DNA from: Pseudoalteromonas byunsanensis
Lineage (GTDB): Bacteria; Pseudomonadota; Gammaproteobacteria; Enterobacterales; Alteromonadaceae
Assembly: GCF_001854475.1 (NCBI RefSeq)
Contig: NZ_MNAN01000026.1
Location: forward strand, 372,001 to 436,000
Direction of reading: 5' to 3'
Length of the DNA: 64,000 nt
Of the stretch, positions 10,542 to 20,550 are shown piece by piece. Both the position numbers and the translations under genes were made by a program. Position 1 is the stretch's first letter. Every line of letters starts with the position of its first letter. The notes beneath the pieces are model-generated. The model saw only the letters and a program-made list of their open reading frames with translations. It had not been told where the DNA came from and ran no database searches.

Positions 10542-11663
10542 ATGATTATCGGTGTACCTAAAGAAATTAAAAACCACGAGTACCGCGTAGGTATGGTTCC
10601 TGCGAGTGTTCGTGAACTAATTAACCACGGCCACCAAGTCATCGTAGAGACTAATGCTGGTATTGGCATTGGTTTTACTGATGAAGATTATGTTGAAGTT
10701 GGCGCTACTGTATTGAACACAGCGGCAGAAGTATTTGCTCAAGCAGATATGATCGTAAAAGTAAAAGAGCCTCAAGCTGTTGAACGTGCAATGTTACGTG
10801 AAGGTCAAATCCTATTCACATACCTTCACCTAGCACCGGATCTTCCACAAACAGAAGACCTTGTAAACAGCAAAGCAATCTGTATTGCTTATGAAACAGT
10901 AACTGACGCTCGTGGTGGTTTACCACTTCTTGCGCCAATGTCAGAAGTAGCTGGCCGTATGTCTATTCAGGCTGGTGCTCAAGCGCTTGAGAAATCTCGT
11001 GAAGGCCGTGGTATGTTGCTAGGTGGCGTACCAGGTGTAGAACCTGCTAAAGTTGTTGTTATCGGTGGTGGTATGGTTGGCCGAAACGCAGCGCAAATGG
11101 CGGTAGGTCTAGGTGCTGATGTAACTATTCTTGACCGTAACATTGATGTACTTCGCTCACTTAACGCTCAGTTTGGTAGCCAAGCTAAAGCAGTATTCTC
11201 AACTGCTGACGCACTAGAAAAGCACGTACTTGAAGCAGACTTAGTGATCGGTGGTGTTCTTATTCCTGGCGCTGCAGCTCCTAAGCTAGTTACGGCTGAA
11301 CATATCAAAGCAATGAAGCCAGGCGCTGCAATTGTAGACGTTGCTATCGACCAAGGTGGTTGTATCGCAACATCTAAAGCAACTACGCATGCAGAACCAA
11401 CATACATCGTTGATGAAGTTGTTCACTACTGTGTTGCTAATATGCCAGGTGCGGTACCACGCACTTCTACGTTTGCATTAAACAACGCAACATTACCTTA
11501 TATCATCAAATTAGCGAATAAAGGCTACAAAGCCGCGCTACTTGAAGACAAGCACTTTATGGATGGCTTGAACGTACTTAACGGTCAAATCACTTGTAAG
11601 GAAGTAGCTGAAGGTTTCAATATGGAATATGTTGACCCGCGTACAGCCCTTGAAAATGCTTAA
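10542..11663 (+). CDS. ald: Alanine dehydrogenase
   Basis: NAD-dependent oxidative deamination of L-alanine to pyruvate and ammonium, a cytosolic hexamer. The 373-residue product starts [18 protein letters not shown], the canonical opening. The Rossmann domain shows [15 protein letters not shown] followed by DVTILD, where the Asp indicates NAD preference, and [14 protein letters not shown] is the substrate-domain signature. It has AGAGG ahead of the ATG. It is divergent from lrp and ends in a strong terminator, so it is monocistronic. Codon choice looks highly optimised (frequent GGT, CGT, GAA), suggesting strong expression. Confidence 0.97.
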   Translation: MIIGVPKEIKNHEYRVGMVPASVRELINHGHQVIVETNAGIGIGFTDEDYVEVGATVLNTAAEVFAQADMIVKVKEPQAVERAMLREGQILFTYLHLAPDLPQTEDLVNSKAICIAYETVTDARGGLPLLAPMSEVAGRMSIQAGAQALEKSREGRGMLLGGVPGVEPAKVVVIGGGMVGRNAAQMAVGLGADVTILDRNIDVLRSLNAQFGSQAKAVFSTADALEKHVLEADLVIGGVLIPGAAAPKLVTAEHIKAMKPGAAIVDVAIDQGGCIATSKATTHAEPTYIVDEVVHYCVANMPGAVPRTSTFALNNATLPYIIKLANKGYKAALLEDKHFMDGLNVLNGQITCKEVAEGFNMEYVDPRTALENA

Positions 11664-11680
11664 TTTAGTAATCTAAAAAA

Positions 11681-11706
11681 ACCCACGCAATTGCGTGGGT
11701 TTTTTT
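11681..11706 (+). terminator. ald terminator
   Basis: ACCCACGCAATTGCGTGGGT is a perfect 20-base palindrome, preceded by an A-run and followed by TTTTTT. A classic intrinsic terminator 17 bases after the ald stop. Confidence 0.92.
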
Positions 11707-11833
11707 ATGTTTAAAAGCCAAACTTAACAAATAACCTATCTTTTATTTACTTTCATTTACAAGCCAGCGCAAAATTTATTGCTAATCGTCCTATATTTGT
11801 TATGTTTTATGTGTTTATTTTTAAGGGACAAGC

Positions 11834-12889
11834 ATGGATCGCCGGGCGTTTATTAACAAGTTAGCTTTTTTAGGGCTTTTAACGAGCGTTCCTATAGTAT
11901 CCGCTGCGACGACTCGACAAAAAGCAAACTGGGTCAATAAACCCGGGTTGCCGAAACGATTACAAGAGCTTTATCCTTGTTTGTATGAAAACCACTTAAT
12001 TGTGGCTGGAGCTCTCGAACAAAGTAGCGCTGATAAAGCTACAATGGGTATTATGAATGCCTCAGAAAATTGCTACTTATTTGATCTTACAAAACAAGTG
12101 TGGCATCAGGGTCCCTCCTTACCAGTAAAACGCCACCATCTCGGACTAGTCAGTTGCCAAAAAGGTATAATGGCTATCGGAGGTTTTGCCGCCAGTAAAG
12201 CAGACCCTTGGCAAGTTAGAAGTGATACTTTTATTCTTTCTCACTTGAACGACCATTGGCATCAAGCGAAACCACTACCCAACCCACAGGCTGAATCTGG
12301 GTATGCAAATATTGCAGGCAATGTGCATGTGATCTCGGGCCGAGGTATCTCCAACGGGAAATTAACGGATGTGGATAACCATGTCTTTTTCGATGGTACT
12401 GACTGGCAAAATGCTGCGCCTATCCCTATTGCCAGAAACTCAGGGGCCTGTGTCGAGCTAGATAAAGGCTGCATCTTCATAGGAGGACGTATTCAAGATG
12501 AACAGCATGAGAATCAATCTCGCGTCGACTTTTATGACAGCCGAGCTGATAAATGGTTTGAACTAGCTCCCATGCCAAGAGCATGCTCGGGGATTGCAGC
12601 AGCCGTGAGAGAGCACAAAGTCTATGTATTTGGAGGAGAGCAATATCAATATACGATTAATCAATTTGGTAAACCTATGATGCATAGCAAAACCTTTGAC
12701 CATATCTGGCAATATGATTTTGCACTCGATAGCTGGAAAACACTACCACTATCGATGACCAGTACCAGACACGGTTTAGGTGCAGTTACAACTAAGGAAG
12801 GAATTTACTTGATAGGTGGTGCAGAGCGCGCTGGTGGCGAAAATACCACCAACGCGGTTGAATTACTTAAATTTGAAATGCTTTGTTAA
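11834..12889 (+). CDS. Tat-exported kelch-repeat protein
   Basis: A 351-residue beta-propeller protein. The N terminus MDRRAFINKLAFLGLL carries a twin-arginine motif (RRAFINK) and a hydrophobic segment, with cleavage near SAATT, so export is probably by Tat in folded form. Kelch-type blades recur at intervals of about 50 residues: IMAIGGFA, VHVISGRG, GCIFIGGR, VYVFGGEQ and IYLIGGAE. Related bacterial kelch proteins include N-acetylneuraminate epimerases and galactose-oxidase-like domains, but no catalytic residues can be assigned here. Its stop overlaps the stop of the convergent RND gene by four bases with no room for a terminator between them. Confidence 0.85.
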   Translation: MDRRAFINKLAFLGLLTSVPIVSAATTRQKANWVNKPGLPKRLQELYPCLYENHLIVAGALEQSSADKATMGIMNASENCYLFDLTKQVWHQGPSLPVKRHHLGLVSCQKGIMAIGGFAASKADPWQVRSDTFILSHLNDHWHQAKPLPNPQAESGYANIAGNVHVISGRGISNGKLTDVDNHVFFDGTDWQNAAPIPIARNSGACVELDKGCIFIGGRIQDEQHENQSRVDFYDSRADKWFELAPMPRACSGIAAAVREHKVYVFGGEQYQYTINQFGKPMMHSKTFDHIWQYDFALDSWKTLPLSMTSTRHGLGAVTTKEGIYLIGGAERAGGENTTNAVELLKFEMLC

Positions 12890-15800
12890 CAATCTTGCGC
12901 CTGCGCTAACTCATTTTCCAGCCGTTTAGTTTCATCAGCTCTTGGCTTTGCAAATCGCGCTAGACCCAAATAAATGACGGGAGTCAGGAACAAGGTATAA
13001 AATACCGAAATCCCAAGTCCACCAAACACTACCCAGCCAATAGCATTACGCGCTTCTGCGCCTGCTCCGACCGATAATATTAGTGGCAATGAACCTAATA
13101 ACGTTGAAAATAAAGTCATTGTTATCGGCCTAAAACGGACCATAGCCGCACGTTGAATTGCCGTTCTCACATCATGACCATGATCCCGTAATTGATCAGC
13201 AAACTCGACGAGCAATATGGCGTTTTTTGCCAATAACCCGATCAGCATCACCAGTCCTATTTGTGAATAGATGTTTAAACTTGTGCCTGATAACTTCAAC
13301 GCCAATATGGCCGCTGCAATACCAAAAGGCACTGTTATCATCACAACTATAGCACTGTTTAGACTTTCAAACTGTGCGGCCAGGACCAGTAATACGATAA
13401 CAAACGCAAGCACATATGTAAGCATCACTTCATTGGCGGTTTCTTCATAAGTTAACGCTTCCCCCTTGAATGCCAAGTCAATGCCAGTGGGTAATTTCTC
13501 ATGTGCCAAAGAGCGTAATATCTCAACCGCTTCACTCATAGCCATATCTGTTGGTAACTCTAAATCCATTTCAATGGCTCTGCGCTGTGCATAACGTTCA
13601 AGCTCTGCCGCTACGCCCTCCTCGCTTAAAGTCGCGACGCTAGCTAATGGAACCAGATTGCCAAAGCGACTGTTAACATATAAGTTAGCCAAATCAGTTG
13701 GAGTCTGAACCACATAGTTTTGTGCTTGGAGAATAATTGGGATGGATTGATCACCAATATTCAGATCTGCGACATCATCACCATTTATTGCAGCACGTAA
13801 GGTCACGGCGATGTCTTCTAACTCAACACCTAATTCCTCAGCTCTGCGGCGGTCGATGTTCACACGAATTTGCGGCTGAGAGGGTTGATAAGAAATATCA
13901 GCCTTACTGAACTGGGGGTAAGCACGTTCAAGCTCTGCACTAAATTGCTCGGCAGCCCTGAAAATATTCAAATAATCGTCACCTAGCAACGCCAGTTCTA
14001 TACCACCACCTTGGCCACGCAAGTTAAGACTGTTTGAACCAAAAGGGCGTGCTGGTGCGCCAGGAATTTGTCCAAGAGGCCCTCTAATTTTATTAATGAT
14101 CTGCTGTTGAGAAAACGCTCGCTCAGACCAGTCCTTTAGTGGAACCGTAATGAACACTATATTGGGGTCCCACTGGCCTACGACCGTGTATATCGACTCA
14201 ATTTCTTTCTGTTCAACATAGGGCAAAAGCACATTCTCCATGGCTCTTGCCTGGCGGTCCATAAAGTTTAACCCCACGCCATCTGGGCCCCGCGCAAAAA
14301 TACGAATACTTCCCCTATCCTCGTCGGGTAATAACTCACTTTCAATTTGGGTATATAACAAGCCTGAGCCTAACGCGCTTACGAAACATACTAATAAAGT
14401 TAGCCATGCGTGCTTGAGCACCCAAGCTATCAGTTTGCCATAAGCTTCCACACTCTTTTGCCCAAAACGACTTAAAAGATTTGCTCTTTGCGTTTTTTTC
14501 TTGGGTAAACGAGAAGTCAATGCGGGCACTAAAGACAAAGCGACAAAAGATGAAATAATTACAGCGCCCGCTAGTACCCCGCCGAACTCTCTAAATAAAC
14601 GGCCCGCAGTAGAGGGCAAAAATGCAATAGGCACAAAAACTGCCACCAGCACTGCTGTTGTAGCAATCACCGCAAAAAATACCTCTCTCGTTCCCAGTAC
14701 CGCCGCAGCTCGACTTGCTAACCCCTGTGCTTTACGCCTTTGAATGTTCTCGCTCACTACGATGGCATCATCCACAATCAATCCAGTAGCAAGTACTAAT
14801 GCCAGCAAAGTTAATATATTAATTGAAAACCCAAACAACCATATGATTGCCACCGACCCCATCAAAGACATAGGAATCGCGATAGCAGGAACGATAGTGG
14901 CACGCCAAGAACCGATAAATACCCACAGTGTTATCACAACCAACAAAATCGTAATTAATAGTGACTGCAGTACTTCATCAACCGAACCTCGGATAAACTG
15001 AGCATCGTCTTGAGTGACGGTAATATCCAGTTCAGGAAAGCGTAATTTTTGTCTTGCGATAAGTTTCAGAACTTCATCAGAAATTTCAATGGTATTCGAG
15101 CGTGCCTGACGAATGACCTCGACTCCAATGACAGGCTTACCATTAAGTCTGACCATATTGCGTGGATCCGCAGGGCCAAAATAAACCGACGCCACATCGC
15201 CAATCCGCGTACTGTCCTTTATAATCATCGCACTGACTTGCTCAGCTGTCACAGATGTTGCGTCTGCCCTGACGATAAGTTGTTGGTCTTGCGATTTTAA
15301 ACTACCTGCTGGCACATCAAAGGGAGCTTGTCTTAGCACCCTTGCTACATCCGCCACAGATAATCCATAACTTGTTAGTTTGATTGGTTCTAGTGCAACA
15401 CGTAATACCCTTTCTCTGTCACCATTCAAACGCACATCAGCAACACCGGGAATAGTCAAAAATTGAGGCGCTAAATCCCGTTCAACTCTCGCTGTAAGGG
15501 ACTCCAAATCTAGGCTATCACTACTGACGGTTAGACTTACTACAGCTTGCGCATCATTATCAGCTTTGATGATAGAGACTCGCTCTACCTCTTTTGGCAG
15601 TTCACGCTGTACTCTACTAACAGCTTCTCGCGTTTCATTCGCTGCATCTTCGATATTAGTACCCGGGCGAAACTCAACCACTATTCGACTCGAATTTTCT
15701 TCACTTTGTGCTCTGATCGATTTAACCCCAGACACACGTGCAGCAGCACCTTCTAACTTACTGGTTACTTCGGTATCAACCGTTTCGGGGGAACCGCCAG

Positions 15801-15987
15801 GAAAAGAAGCTGACACCGTCAGTCTAGGTCTATCGACATCTGGCAATTCACGAACTTCAACACCTCCAAGCGCTGCAATACCAGCAATAATTATCAGTAG
15901 ATTTAGTACCACTATCAAAACCGGCCTACGAATAGCCAACGAGGGTAAATCAGAGAGCGTATTAGACAACTGTGGAATATTAGACAT
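12886..15987 (-). CDS. RND efflux pump, inner-membrane permease (HAE1 family)
   Basis: Proton-driven multidrug-type exporter (1033 aa; AcrB 1049). Twelve transmembrane helices are expected, with two large periplasmic loops. Helix 4 carries the proton-relay pair Asp406-Asp407 (GLIVDDAIVVSENI), equivalent to AcrB Asp407/408. The N terminus (LAIRRPVLIVVLNLLIIIAG) and FPGGSPETVDTEV are family hallmarks. It starts within the stop of the adaptor gene (TAATG), so the two are translated together. No outer-membrane factor is adjacent, so a TolC encoded elsewhere must complete the pump. Substrate cannot be predicted. Confidence 0.95.
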   Translation of the reverse strand: MSNIPQLSNTLSDLPSLAIRRPVLIVVLNLLIIIAGIAALGGVEVRELPDVDRPRLTVSASFPGGSPETVDTEVTSKLEGAAARVSGVKSIRAQSEENSSRIVVEFRPGTNIEDAANETREAVSRVQRELPKEVERVSIIKADNDAQAVVSLTVSSDSLDLESLTARVERDLAPQFLTIPGVADVRLNGDRERVLRVALEPIKLTSYGLSVADVARVLRQAPFDVPAGSLKSQDQQLIVRADATSVTAEQVSAMIIKDSTRIGDVASVYFGPADPRNMVRLNGKPVIGVEVIRQARSNTIEISDEVLKLIARQKLRFPELDITVTQDDAQFIRGSVDEVLQSLLITILLVVITLWVFIGSWRATIVPAIAIPMSLMGSVAIIWLFGFSINILTLLALVLATGLIVDDAIVVSENIQRRKAQGLASRAAAVLGTREVFFAVIATTAVLVAVFVPIAFLPSTAGRLFREFGGVLAGAVIISSFVALSLVPALTSRLPKKKTQRANLLSRFGQKSVEAYGKLIAWVLKHAWLTLLVCFVSALGSGLLYTQIESELLPDEDRGSIRIFARGPDGVGLNFMDRQARAMENVLLPYVEQKEIESIYTVVGQWDPNIVFITVPLKDWSERAFSQQQIINKIRGPLGQIPGAPARPFGSNSLNLRGQGGGIELALLGDDYLNIFRAAEQFSAELERAYPQFSKADISYQPSQPQIRVNIDRRRAEELGVELEDIAVTLRAAINGDDVADLNIGDQSIPIILQAQNYVVQTPTDLANLYVNSRFGNLVPLASVATLSEEGVAAELERYAQRRAIEMDLELPTDMAMSEAVEILRSLAHEKLPTGIDLAFKGEALTYEETANEVMLTYVLAFVIVLLVLAAQFESLNSAIVVMITVPFGIAAAILALKLSGTSLNIYSQIGLVMLIGLLAKNAILLVEFADQLRDHGHDVRTAIQRAAMVRFRPITMTLFSTLLGSLPLILSVGAGAEARNAIGWVVFGGLGISVFYTLFLTPVIYLGLARFAKPRADETKRLENELAQAQDC

Positions 15988-17015
15988 TAGTTTACCTTCG
16001 CCAATTGCGGATTGACGGCTTGCCCCTCGCGTAATCTCTGTACGCCTTCAACAACCAACATCTGTTGCTGTGCAATATTTCCATCTACTAATACATGACT
16101 TTTTTGACGTTGAATAACCTGCACATCAACCCGCTTTGCTTTACCCTGCTCGGCAACCCAAATGTAAGGACCTGTGGGCCCCCACATCAGCGCTGCCTCA
16201 GGTATAGCGGCATATTGTTGGCCAAAATTCATCAGTGCAACTTTGAAACTCATACCGGGAATAAACCTGTTCTGCTTATTGTTTATTGCGGCTTTTATTC
16301 TAATAGTACGGCTTTTACTATCTATCCGCGAATCGACATGAGCTATTTTAGCATCCAAGTGCCCCCCACTGTCATACCAAGGAGATACACGTACATGTGT
16401 AGTACCTTTAAGTAAATCAAGTGCCTGCTCCGGAGCAGTAAAATCAATATATAAAACGGAAGGGTCGTCCAATGTCGTTAACTTTGTTTGATTCGTGACC
16501 CAATCTCCCGCTTCAATATCCGTGAGTCCTACTACACCAGAGAAAGGAGCTACGACTTTGTGATCCGCAATATCATTTTGAGCTTGTATTAAAGCGACTT
16601 CGCCAAGTGCAACTTTAGTTTGTGCGTCATCCAACGCACTTTGCGTTGTTGCGCCATTTTTTATGCTGTTCTTGAGTCTGAGTAAATCGCGTTTAGCATT
16701 ATCCAAGTGAATTTGAGCCTGCTTTGCTTGCGCCTGCTCCTTCCTGTCATCAAGCTGGAACAGAACATCTCCCTTATTCACTGTTTGAGCGCTATGAAAG
16801 TTCACTTTTGTGACTCTATCAGCCACAGCAGGAAACAAAACAACAGAACGGTGCGCTTCGCTTGTGCCAATAGCTTCAATCCTGTCTTGAGTCGCTAGAA
16901 ATTTGACGGGAGCTGTAATAACAACAGCTGCTGGGCGTTTCTCATTCGCGTGTACCATGGAGGTTTTTGTCAAAATGCAAGAAAATAAAAGCGCTGATAA
17001 TAAGCGATACTTCAT
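15987..17015 (-). CDS. RND efflux periplasmic adaptor (membrane fusion protein)
   Basis: A 342-residue HlyD/AcrA-type adaptor linking the RND permease to an outer-membrane channel. I place the start at the ATG at 17015, which follows AAGGAA and opens directly into a signal peptide (MKYRLLSALLFSCILTKTSMVHA); an ATG 12 codons earlier has no such context. Visible domains: the lipoyl half-motifs around GDVLFQLDDRKEQAQAKQA and KVVAPFSGVVGLTDIEAGDWV, an alpha-hairpin between them, then beta-barrel and membrane-proximal domains. There is no lipobox cysteine, so it is probably anchored only by its partners. No regulator gene accompanies the pair. Confidence 0.93.
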   Translation of the reverse strand: MKYRLLSALLFSCILTKTSMVHANEKRPAAVVITAPVKFLATQDRIEAIGTSEAHRSVVLFPAVADRVTKVNFHSAQTVNKGDVLFQLDDRKEQAQAKQAQIHLDNAKRDLLRLKNSIKNGATTQSALDDAQTKVALGEVALIQAQNDIADHKVVAPFSGVVGLTDIEAGDWVTNQTKLTTLDDPSVLYIDFTAPEQALDLLKGTTHVRVSPWYDSGGHLDAKIAHVDSRIDSKSRTIRIKAAINNKQNRFIPGMSFKVALMNFGQQYAAIPEAALMWGPTGPYIWVAEQGKAKRVDVQVIQRQKSHVLVDGNIAQQQMLVVEGVQRLREGQAVNPQLAKVN

Positions 17016-17235
17016 AGTATTCCTTCGTTTAACTTTGCATAGTCGTGTCATTTTGTCTCTAACTTAACGTCGCTAGAGCCATTACTTTGCAAGCTCAAAA
17101 TGGATTAATACGTAGTGACACGATGATTTAGATCTGTCTGCTAAGCTTTATAGCTGACTAAAGGTTAGCGTAACAATGATTTTTACACTACTTTACAAGC
17201 ACTAACATTGGCTGCGTAAATAAATAAGCAAAGAT

Positions 17236-17271
17236 AAAAAGAACCCAAAGGCTATCGCATTCTTTGGGTTC
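17236..17271 (-). terminator. Terminator of the DUF4382 lipoprotein gene
   Basis: The arms GAACCCAAAG and CTTTGGGTTC form a ten-pair stem. On the minus strand it is followed by TTTTT (17240-17236). It lies 30 bases after the DUF4382 stop and insulates the efflux genes downstream. Confidence 0.88.
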
Positions 17272-17300
17272 TCAAGTAAAGCGAAAGGTAAACTATTTAA

Positions 17301-18275
17301 TTAAGATGCGCTCTCAAATGCCATTGTGACATCGGCACTCACCGCAAGCTCTTTTTGCTGATAAAGAGTGAAATCTGTGTCTTTAACTTCAACATCATCA
17401 ATATGGCCTAAACAGCTATAACCAATCTGGTAGTTGTCAGCTGGAATAAAGCCTATCGCAAACTCATTGTTTTCGTCCAAAGTAGAGGTCGCTATTGGAG
17501 AGTTTGTATCAACAGGTTCCGTTTCAAAGATATCCTCTGGCTGCTCGGCCTGTTCACTGTATAAATAAACCACATGTTTGTACTCTCCTTGCTCAGGCGC
17601 AAGTTCAGAACTATCGGTGATACAAGCCTGTTTCAAATCTTCAGCAACTGAACCGGAGACCGTAAATGTGGTTTGGATATTTTCAAGCCTAATTGCCGTG
17701 GGTTTTAGATAAACAGTACTGCCATTTTGAGGCGTCACTAATGAACGATTAAGATCAAACTCCAATACAAAAGCGTTGTCTCCTTCGTTTACAACAACAT
17801 TATTAATTTGAATTTCACCAACACCATCGTTTCCTTTTCGCTTTACATCCAATGCTACTTGAGAGTCATCATTGAATATTAGGTGTGAGCCTAGAGCCAG
17901 GTTATCTGCACTCGTACCATTAATAATGTTGGCTCGTAACCACTCATATTCTCCGCTCTCTAGTTCTACGTCAGTCAACAAAGGGAAAATTTCATCGCCC
18001 GTATAATCCAGTAGGTTGATTGATACTGGATTCCCATCTTCATCTTTAGTTTTAAACGACAGTTGCTCCTGCCCTTTTTTCAACACGATGCCATCAATTA
18101 CTATGTTTACCGCTCTGACATTACTTACAGGTGCATCAGAAACCCCCAATGTCATTGTCGTTTTCTCCGAAGCTGTTGGTTGTGAGGTATCGGATCCACT
18201 ATCTGAGCCGCTACCACCACACGCAGCTACCGCAACGGTGACAGCCAAAGGTAATAAAGTTCTAAATTTAGTCAT
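17301..18275 (-). CDS. DUF4382 domain lipoprotein
   Basis: The start is taken at the ATG at 18275 (AGAGG upstream), which yields a 324-residue protein with a lipoprotein signal MTKFRTLLPLAVTVAVAAC; the lipobox VAAC is followed by GGSGSDSGSD, a flexible tether. An ATG 22 codons earlier would bury the signal peptide. The next ~150 residues match DUF4382 (LGVSDAPVSNVRAVNIVIDG, then LLDYTGDE), a surface or periplasmic beta-sandwich domain of unknown role. The C-terminal part (FTVSGSVAEDLKQACI...) resembles a carboxypeptidase-regulatory-like beta domain. No +2 Asp is seen after the lipid cysteine, so outer-membrane sorting is expected. Confidence 0.85.
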   Translation of the reverse strand: MTKFRTLLPLAVTVAVAACGGSGSDSGSDTSQPTASEKTTMTLGVSDAPVSNVRAVNIVIDGIVLKKGQEQLSFKTKDEDGNPVSINLLDYTGDEIFPLLTDVELESGEYEWLRANIINGTSADNLALGSHLIFNDDSQVALDVKRKGNDGVGEIQINNVVVNEGDNAFVLEFDLNRSLVTPQNGSTVYLKPTAIRLENIQTTFTVSGSVAEDLKQACITDSSELAPEQGEYKHVVYLYSEQAEQPEDIFETEPVDTNSPIATSTLDENNEFAIGFIPADNYQIGYSCLGHIDDVEVKDTDFTLYQQKELAVSADVTMAFESAS

Positions 18276-18637
18276 GGTAACCTCTGTAATTACTGTAAAA
18301 AGCACAACAATCTTCAAAGTATAAAGAACCAATCTGAACACACCTTTAATCGGAATTTAGTATCAGTTTCAGCTACTTTGACAGCCCATTACAGACCAAA
18401 TGAAAGCGAAATACATAAGCCTCTGAGGATAAGAATTCTGCCACTAAGGCGCGGCTGTGAGTATAGATAGCAATACAGCTCTGTATAGAACGTAACAAAG
18501 TTATTACAGTAATGTTCAATCGATTGGTAATTAGCTATTTAAAGTTTTGCCATATCTGGTACATTAAACTGAAACTAACATTGCAAGTTTTTGTTAATGT
18601 TTTACATTTATATGATGTCGGGTGTTGGAGATGTGCC
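18276..18637. other. 362-bp divergent intergenic region
   Basis: The gap between the DUF4382 gene and the chemoreceptor gene. Apart from the two ribosome-binding sites and a FliA-like promoter candidate at 18540-18566, I see no ORF, repeat or strong hairpin. A frame open from 18512 into the receptor gene is unlikely to be translated from that point because its codons before 18638 give a non-homologous, cysteine-containing extension. Confidence 0.5.
18540..18566 (+). promoter_or_regulatory. Candidate FliA (sigma-28) promoter of the chemoreceptor
   Basis: TAAAGTTT (18540-18547) is an exact match to the sigma-28 -35 consensus. After an 11-base spacer comes GTACATTA (18559-18566), four of eight against GCCGATAA. 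The start would be near 18573, 65 bases before the GTG. Chemoreceptor genes are frequent FliA targets, but the -10 is weak. Confidence 0.4.
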
Positions 18638-20506
18638 GTGAAGTTCAAACACAAAATTGTTATTGTATCCTCGTTAGTCTTGTTTCTAGCGCTCAGCGTT
18701 TTATCTATTAAGCAATACTTTTCAATCAAAGAGAATCTAGAAGAGCAAGTCAGTCATAATGTAAATGAAATAATCCAAGGGATAAGTAACACTGTAACAG
18801 CACAGATGCAGGGCAGCACTGATTTGGCGTCCTTAGCAACTTCGTTGGTCGCAGGCACAGATTCATTACAAGATGCATACCCCATTTTATCTCAACCTAA
18901 GCTCACCGAGCAGTTTTTACTTATCGGTTATGGAGAAGAGAGTACCGGTAAATATGTTGCCAGCGACCCATCGTGGAATCCTGGCCCGACTTGGGACCCT
19001 CGTAAACGGCCATGGTATACAGATGCAAAGAATGCAGGAAAGCTCATCGTCACAGCACCTTATGCAGATTCAGTCAGTAAAGAAATCGTAGTTTCAATTG
19101 GCACACCCGTATCCAAACAAGGTCGCTTTCATGGCGCATTGTTTTATGACGTGAGTCTGGCAAAGCTTGGCAATATGATTAACTCCTTTAATCTTTTCAA
19201 CGCTGGCTTTGCTTTTATGGTCAGTACCGATGGCACCATCATATCTCACCCAGATGTGTCTCTAAATGGAGATAAAGCTAGCAAGTTCTTGGGCAACACC
19301 GTATTCAGTCAACAGTTGCAACACATCACGTTGGATGGCAAAGAATACCTCATAGACTTTCAAAAAGTAGATGGCTTTGATTGGTTAGTTGGTGTTGCAC
19401 TAGAAAAAGACAAAGTCTTTGCTGCTGTATCTGAGCTGACCCAAGACTCTATTTTGTTCACAACTTTGTTCGTAATCATCAGTATTATCGTATTATCTTT
19501 GGTAATAAACTTGCTGCTTAAGCCGCTTGCAGACATCAACGATGCAATGGCTAATATCGCCAAAGGTAACGCAGATTTAACCGTGCGTCTCAATACAAAC
19601 AGTGACCCAGAGTTTGCGTCTCTTGCAGAAAACTTCAATTTATTCACTGCGCGTTTGCAACAACTCATTGCTGATATACAGGTACTTGGACATGAAATTT
19701 TAGAAGATGCGAAGCAAACATCTTCTGGTGCCAATCAATCAAGCAACGCTATTTCTAGACAGCTGGAATCTCTGACTTCCCTAACCGCAGCTACTGAACA
19801 TATGTCAGAAACCGAACAACGGGTAGCAAACTCAGCACAAGAAGCAGCTGAAGCGATCCAAAAGACAGACAGTGCAGCTGTTGAGGGACAAAAAATTGTC
19901 GCACAGACTACAGATACCATCGCTCATCTATCAGAACAAATATCAACCGCTGTTGATGTTGTAAATGATCTGGAAGTCTCCACCAGCGGTATCGAGCAAA
20001 TACTATCGGTTATCAATGGTATTGCTGAGCAAACGAACCTACTCGCTTTAAATGCAGCCATTGAGGCGGCTCGAGCCGGTGAATCTGGTCGCGGATTTGC
20101 TGTTGTTGCTGATGAAGTACGTACTTTGGCACAACGCACACAAGAAGCTACAACAGAAATAAAATCCATGATTGATCAACTACAAGCTGGCGCGGTGAAT
20201 GCAGTTCAGGTTATGAAACAAAGCCAAAGTGTGGTTGAAAAGACCGTTGGCAAAGCTGATGAAACAAGTGACTCGTTACAAGCGATCCGCTCGGCAATCG
20301 AACACATTGTACAACTGAATCTGCAAATAGCAGATATGTTAAACGAGCAGCGACAAGTAGTAAGCGAAGTTAATAATAATGCTATGGAGATCAGAAATAT
20401 CTCAGATATGGTATTTAATGAGGCAAAAACGGTAGATCACACCATGCAAAGTCAAGTTGAGAAAATCGCTGAACAAGAAAATATGCTCGAGCAGTTCAAA
20501 GTATAA
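18638..20506 (+). CDS. Methyl-accepting chemotaxis protein with Cache sensor
   Basis: A 622-residue chemoreceptor. I choose the GTG at 18638 because GGAG lies seven bases before it and the protein then begins with a basic N terminus and transmembrane helix ([20 protein letters not shown]). A periplasmic dCache-type domain (about residues 30-270) contains [15 protein letters not shown] and [14 protein letters not shown], typical of amino-acid-sensing Cache folds. A second helix, a HAMP segment and the signalling hairpin follow, with tip [20 protein letters not shown]. There is no C-terminal CheR-docking pentapeptide (it ends EQFKV). The ligand is unknown; the gene stands alone. Confidence 0.95.
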   Translation: MKFKHKIVIVSSLVLFLALSVLSIKQYFSIKENLEEQVSHNVNEIIQGISNTVTAQMQGSTDLASLATSLVAGTDSLQDAYPILSQPKLTEQFLLIGYGEESTGKYVASDPSWNPGPTWDPRKRPWYTDAKNAGKLIVTAPYADSVSKEIVVSIGTPVSKQGRFHGALFYDVSLAKLGNMINSFNLFNAGFAFMVSTDGTIISHPDVSLNGDKASKFLGNTVFSQQLQHITLDGKEYLIDFQKVDGFDWLVGVALEKDKVFAAVSELTQDSILFTTLFVIISIIVLSLVINLLLKPLADINDAMANIAKGNADLTVRLNTNSDPEFASLAENFNLFTARLQQLIADIQVLGHEILEDAKQTSSGANQSSNAISRQLESLTSLTAATEHMSETEQRVANSAQEAAEAIQKTDSAAVEGQKIVAQTTDTIAHLSEQISTAVDVVNDLEVSTSGIEQILSVINGIAEQTNLLALNAAIEAARAGESGRGFAVVADEVRTLAQRTQEATTEIKSMIDQLQAGAVNAVQVMKQSQSVVEKTVGKADETSDSLQAIRSAIEHIVQLNLQIADMLNEQRQVVSEVNNNAMEIRNISDMVFNEAKTVDHTMQSQVEKIAEQENMLEQFKV

Positions 20507-20512
20507 TTAAGC

Positions 20513-20550
20513 AATAAATAGCAAGGACGAACTCATCCTTGCTATTTATT
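20513..20550. terminator. Bidirectional terminator after the chemoreceptor gene
   Basis: A perfect 15-base inverted repeat (AATAAATAGCAAGGA and its complement) surrounds an eight-base loop. It lies six bases after the receptor stop and overlaps the end of the convergent small membrane protein gene, whose TAG stop lies in the right arm. Confidence 0.8.

Noticed and set aside
14240..16015. Several plus-strand frames of 60-150 codons across the RND genes
   Set aside because: All are antisense shadows of a continuous, homologous minus-strand reading frame.
18512..18637. N-terminal extension of the chemoreceptor
   Set aside because: Forty-two codons without homology ahead of a well-placed GTG with GGAG; the receptor should begin with its basic transmembrane helix.
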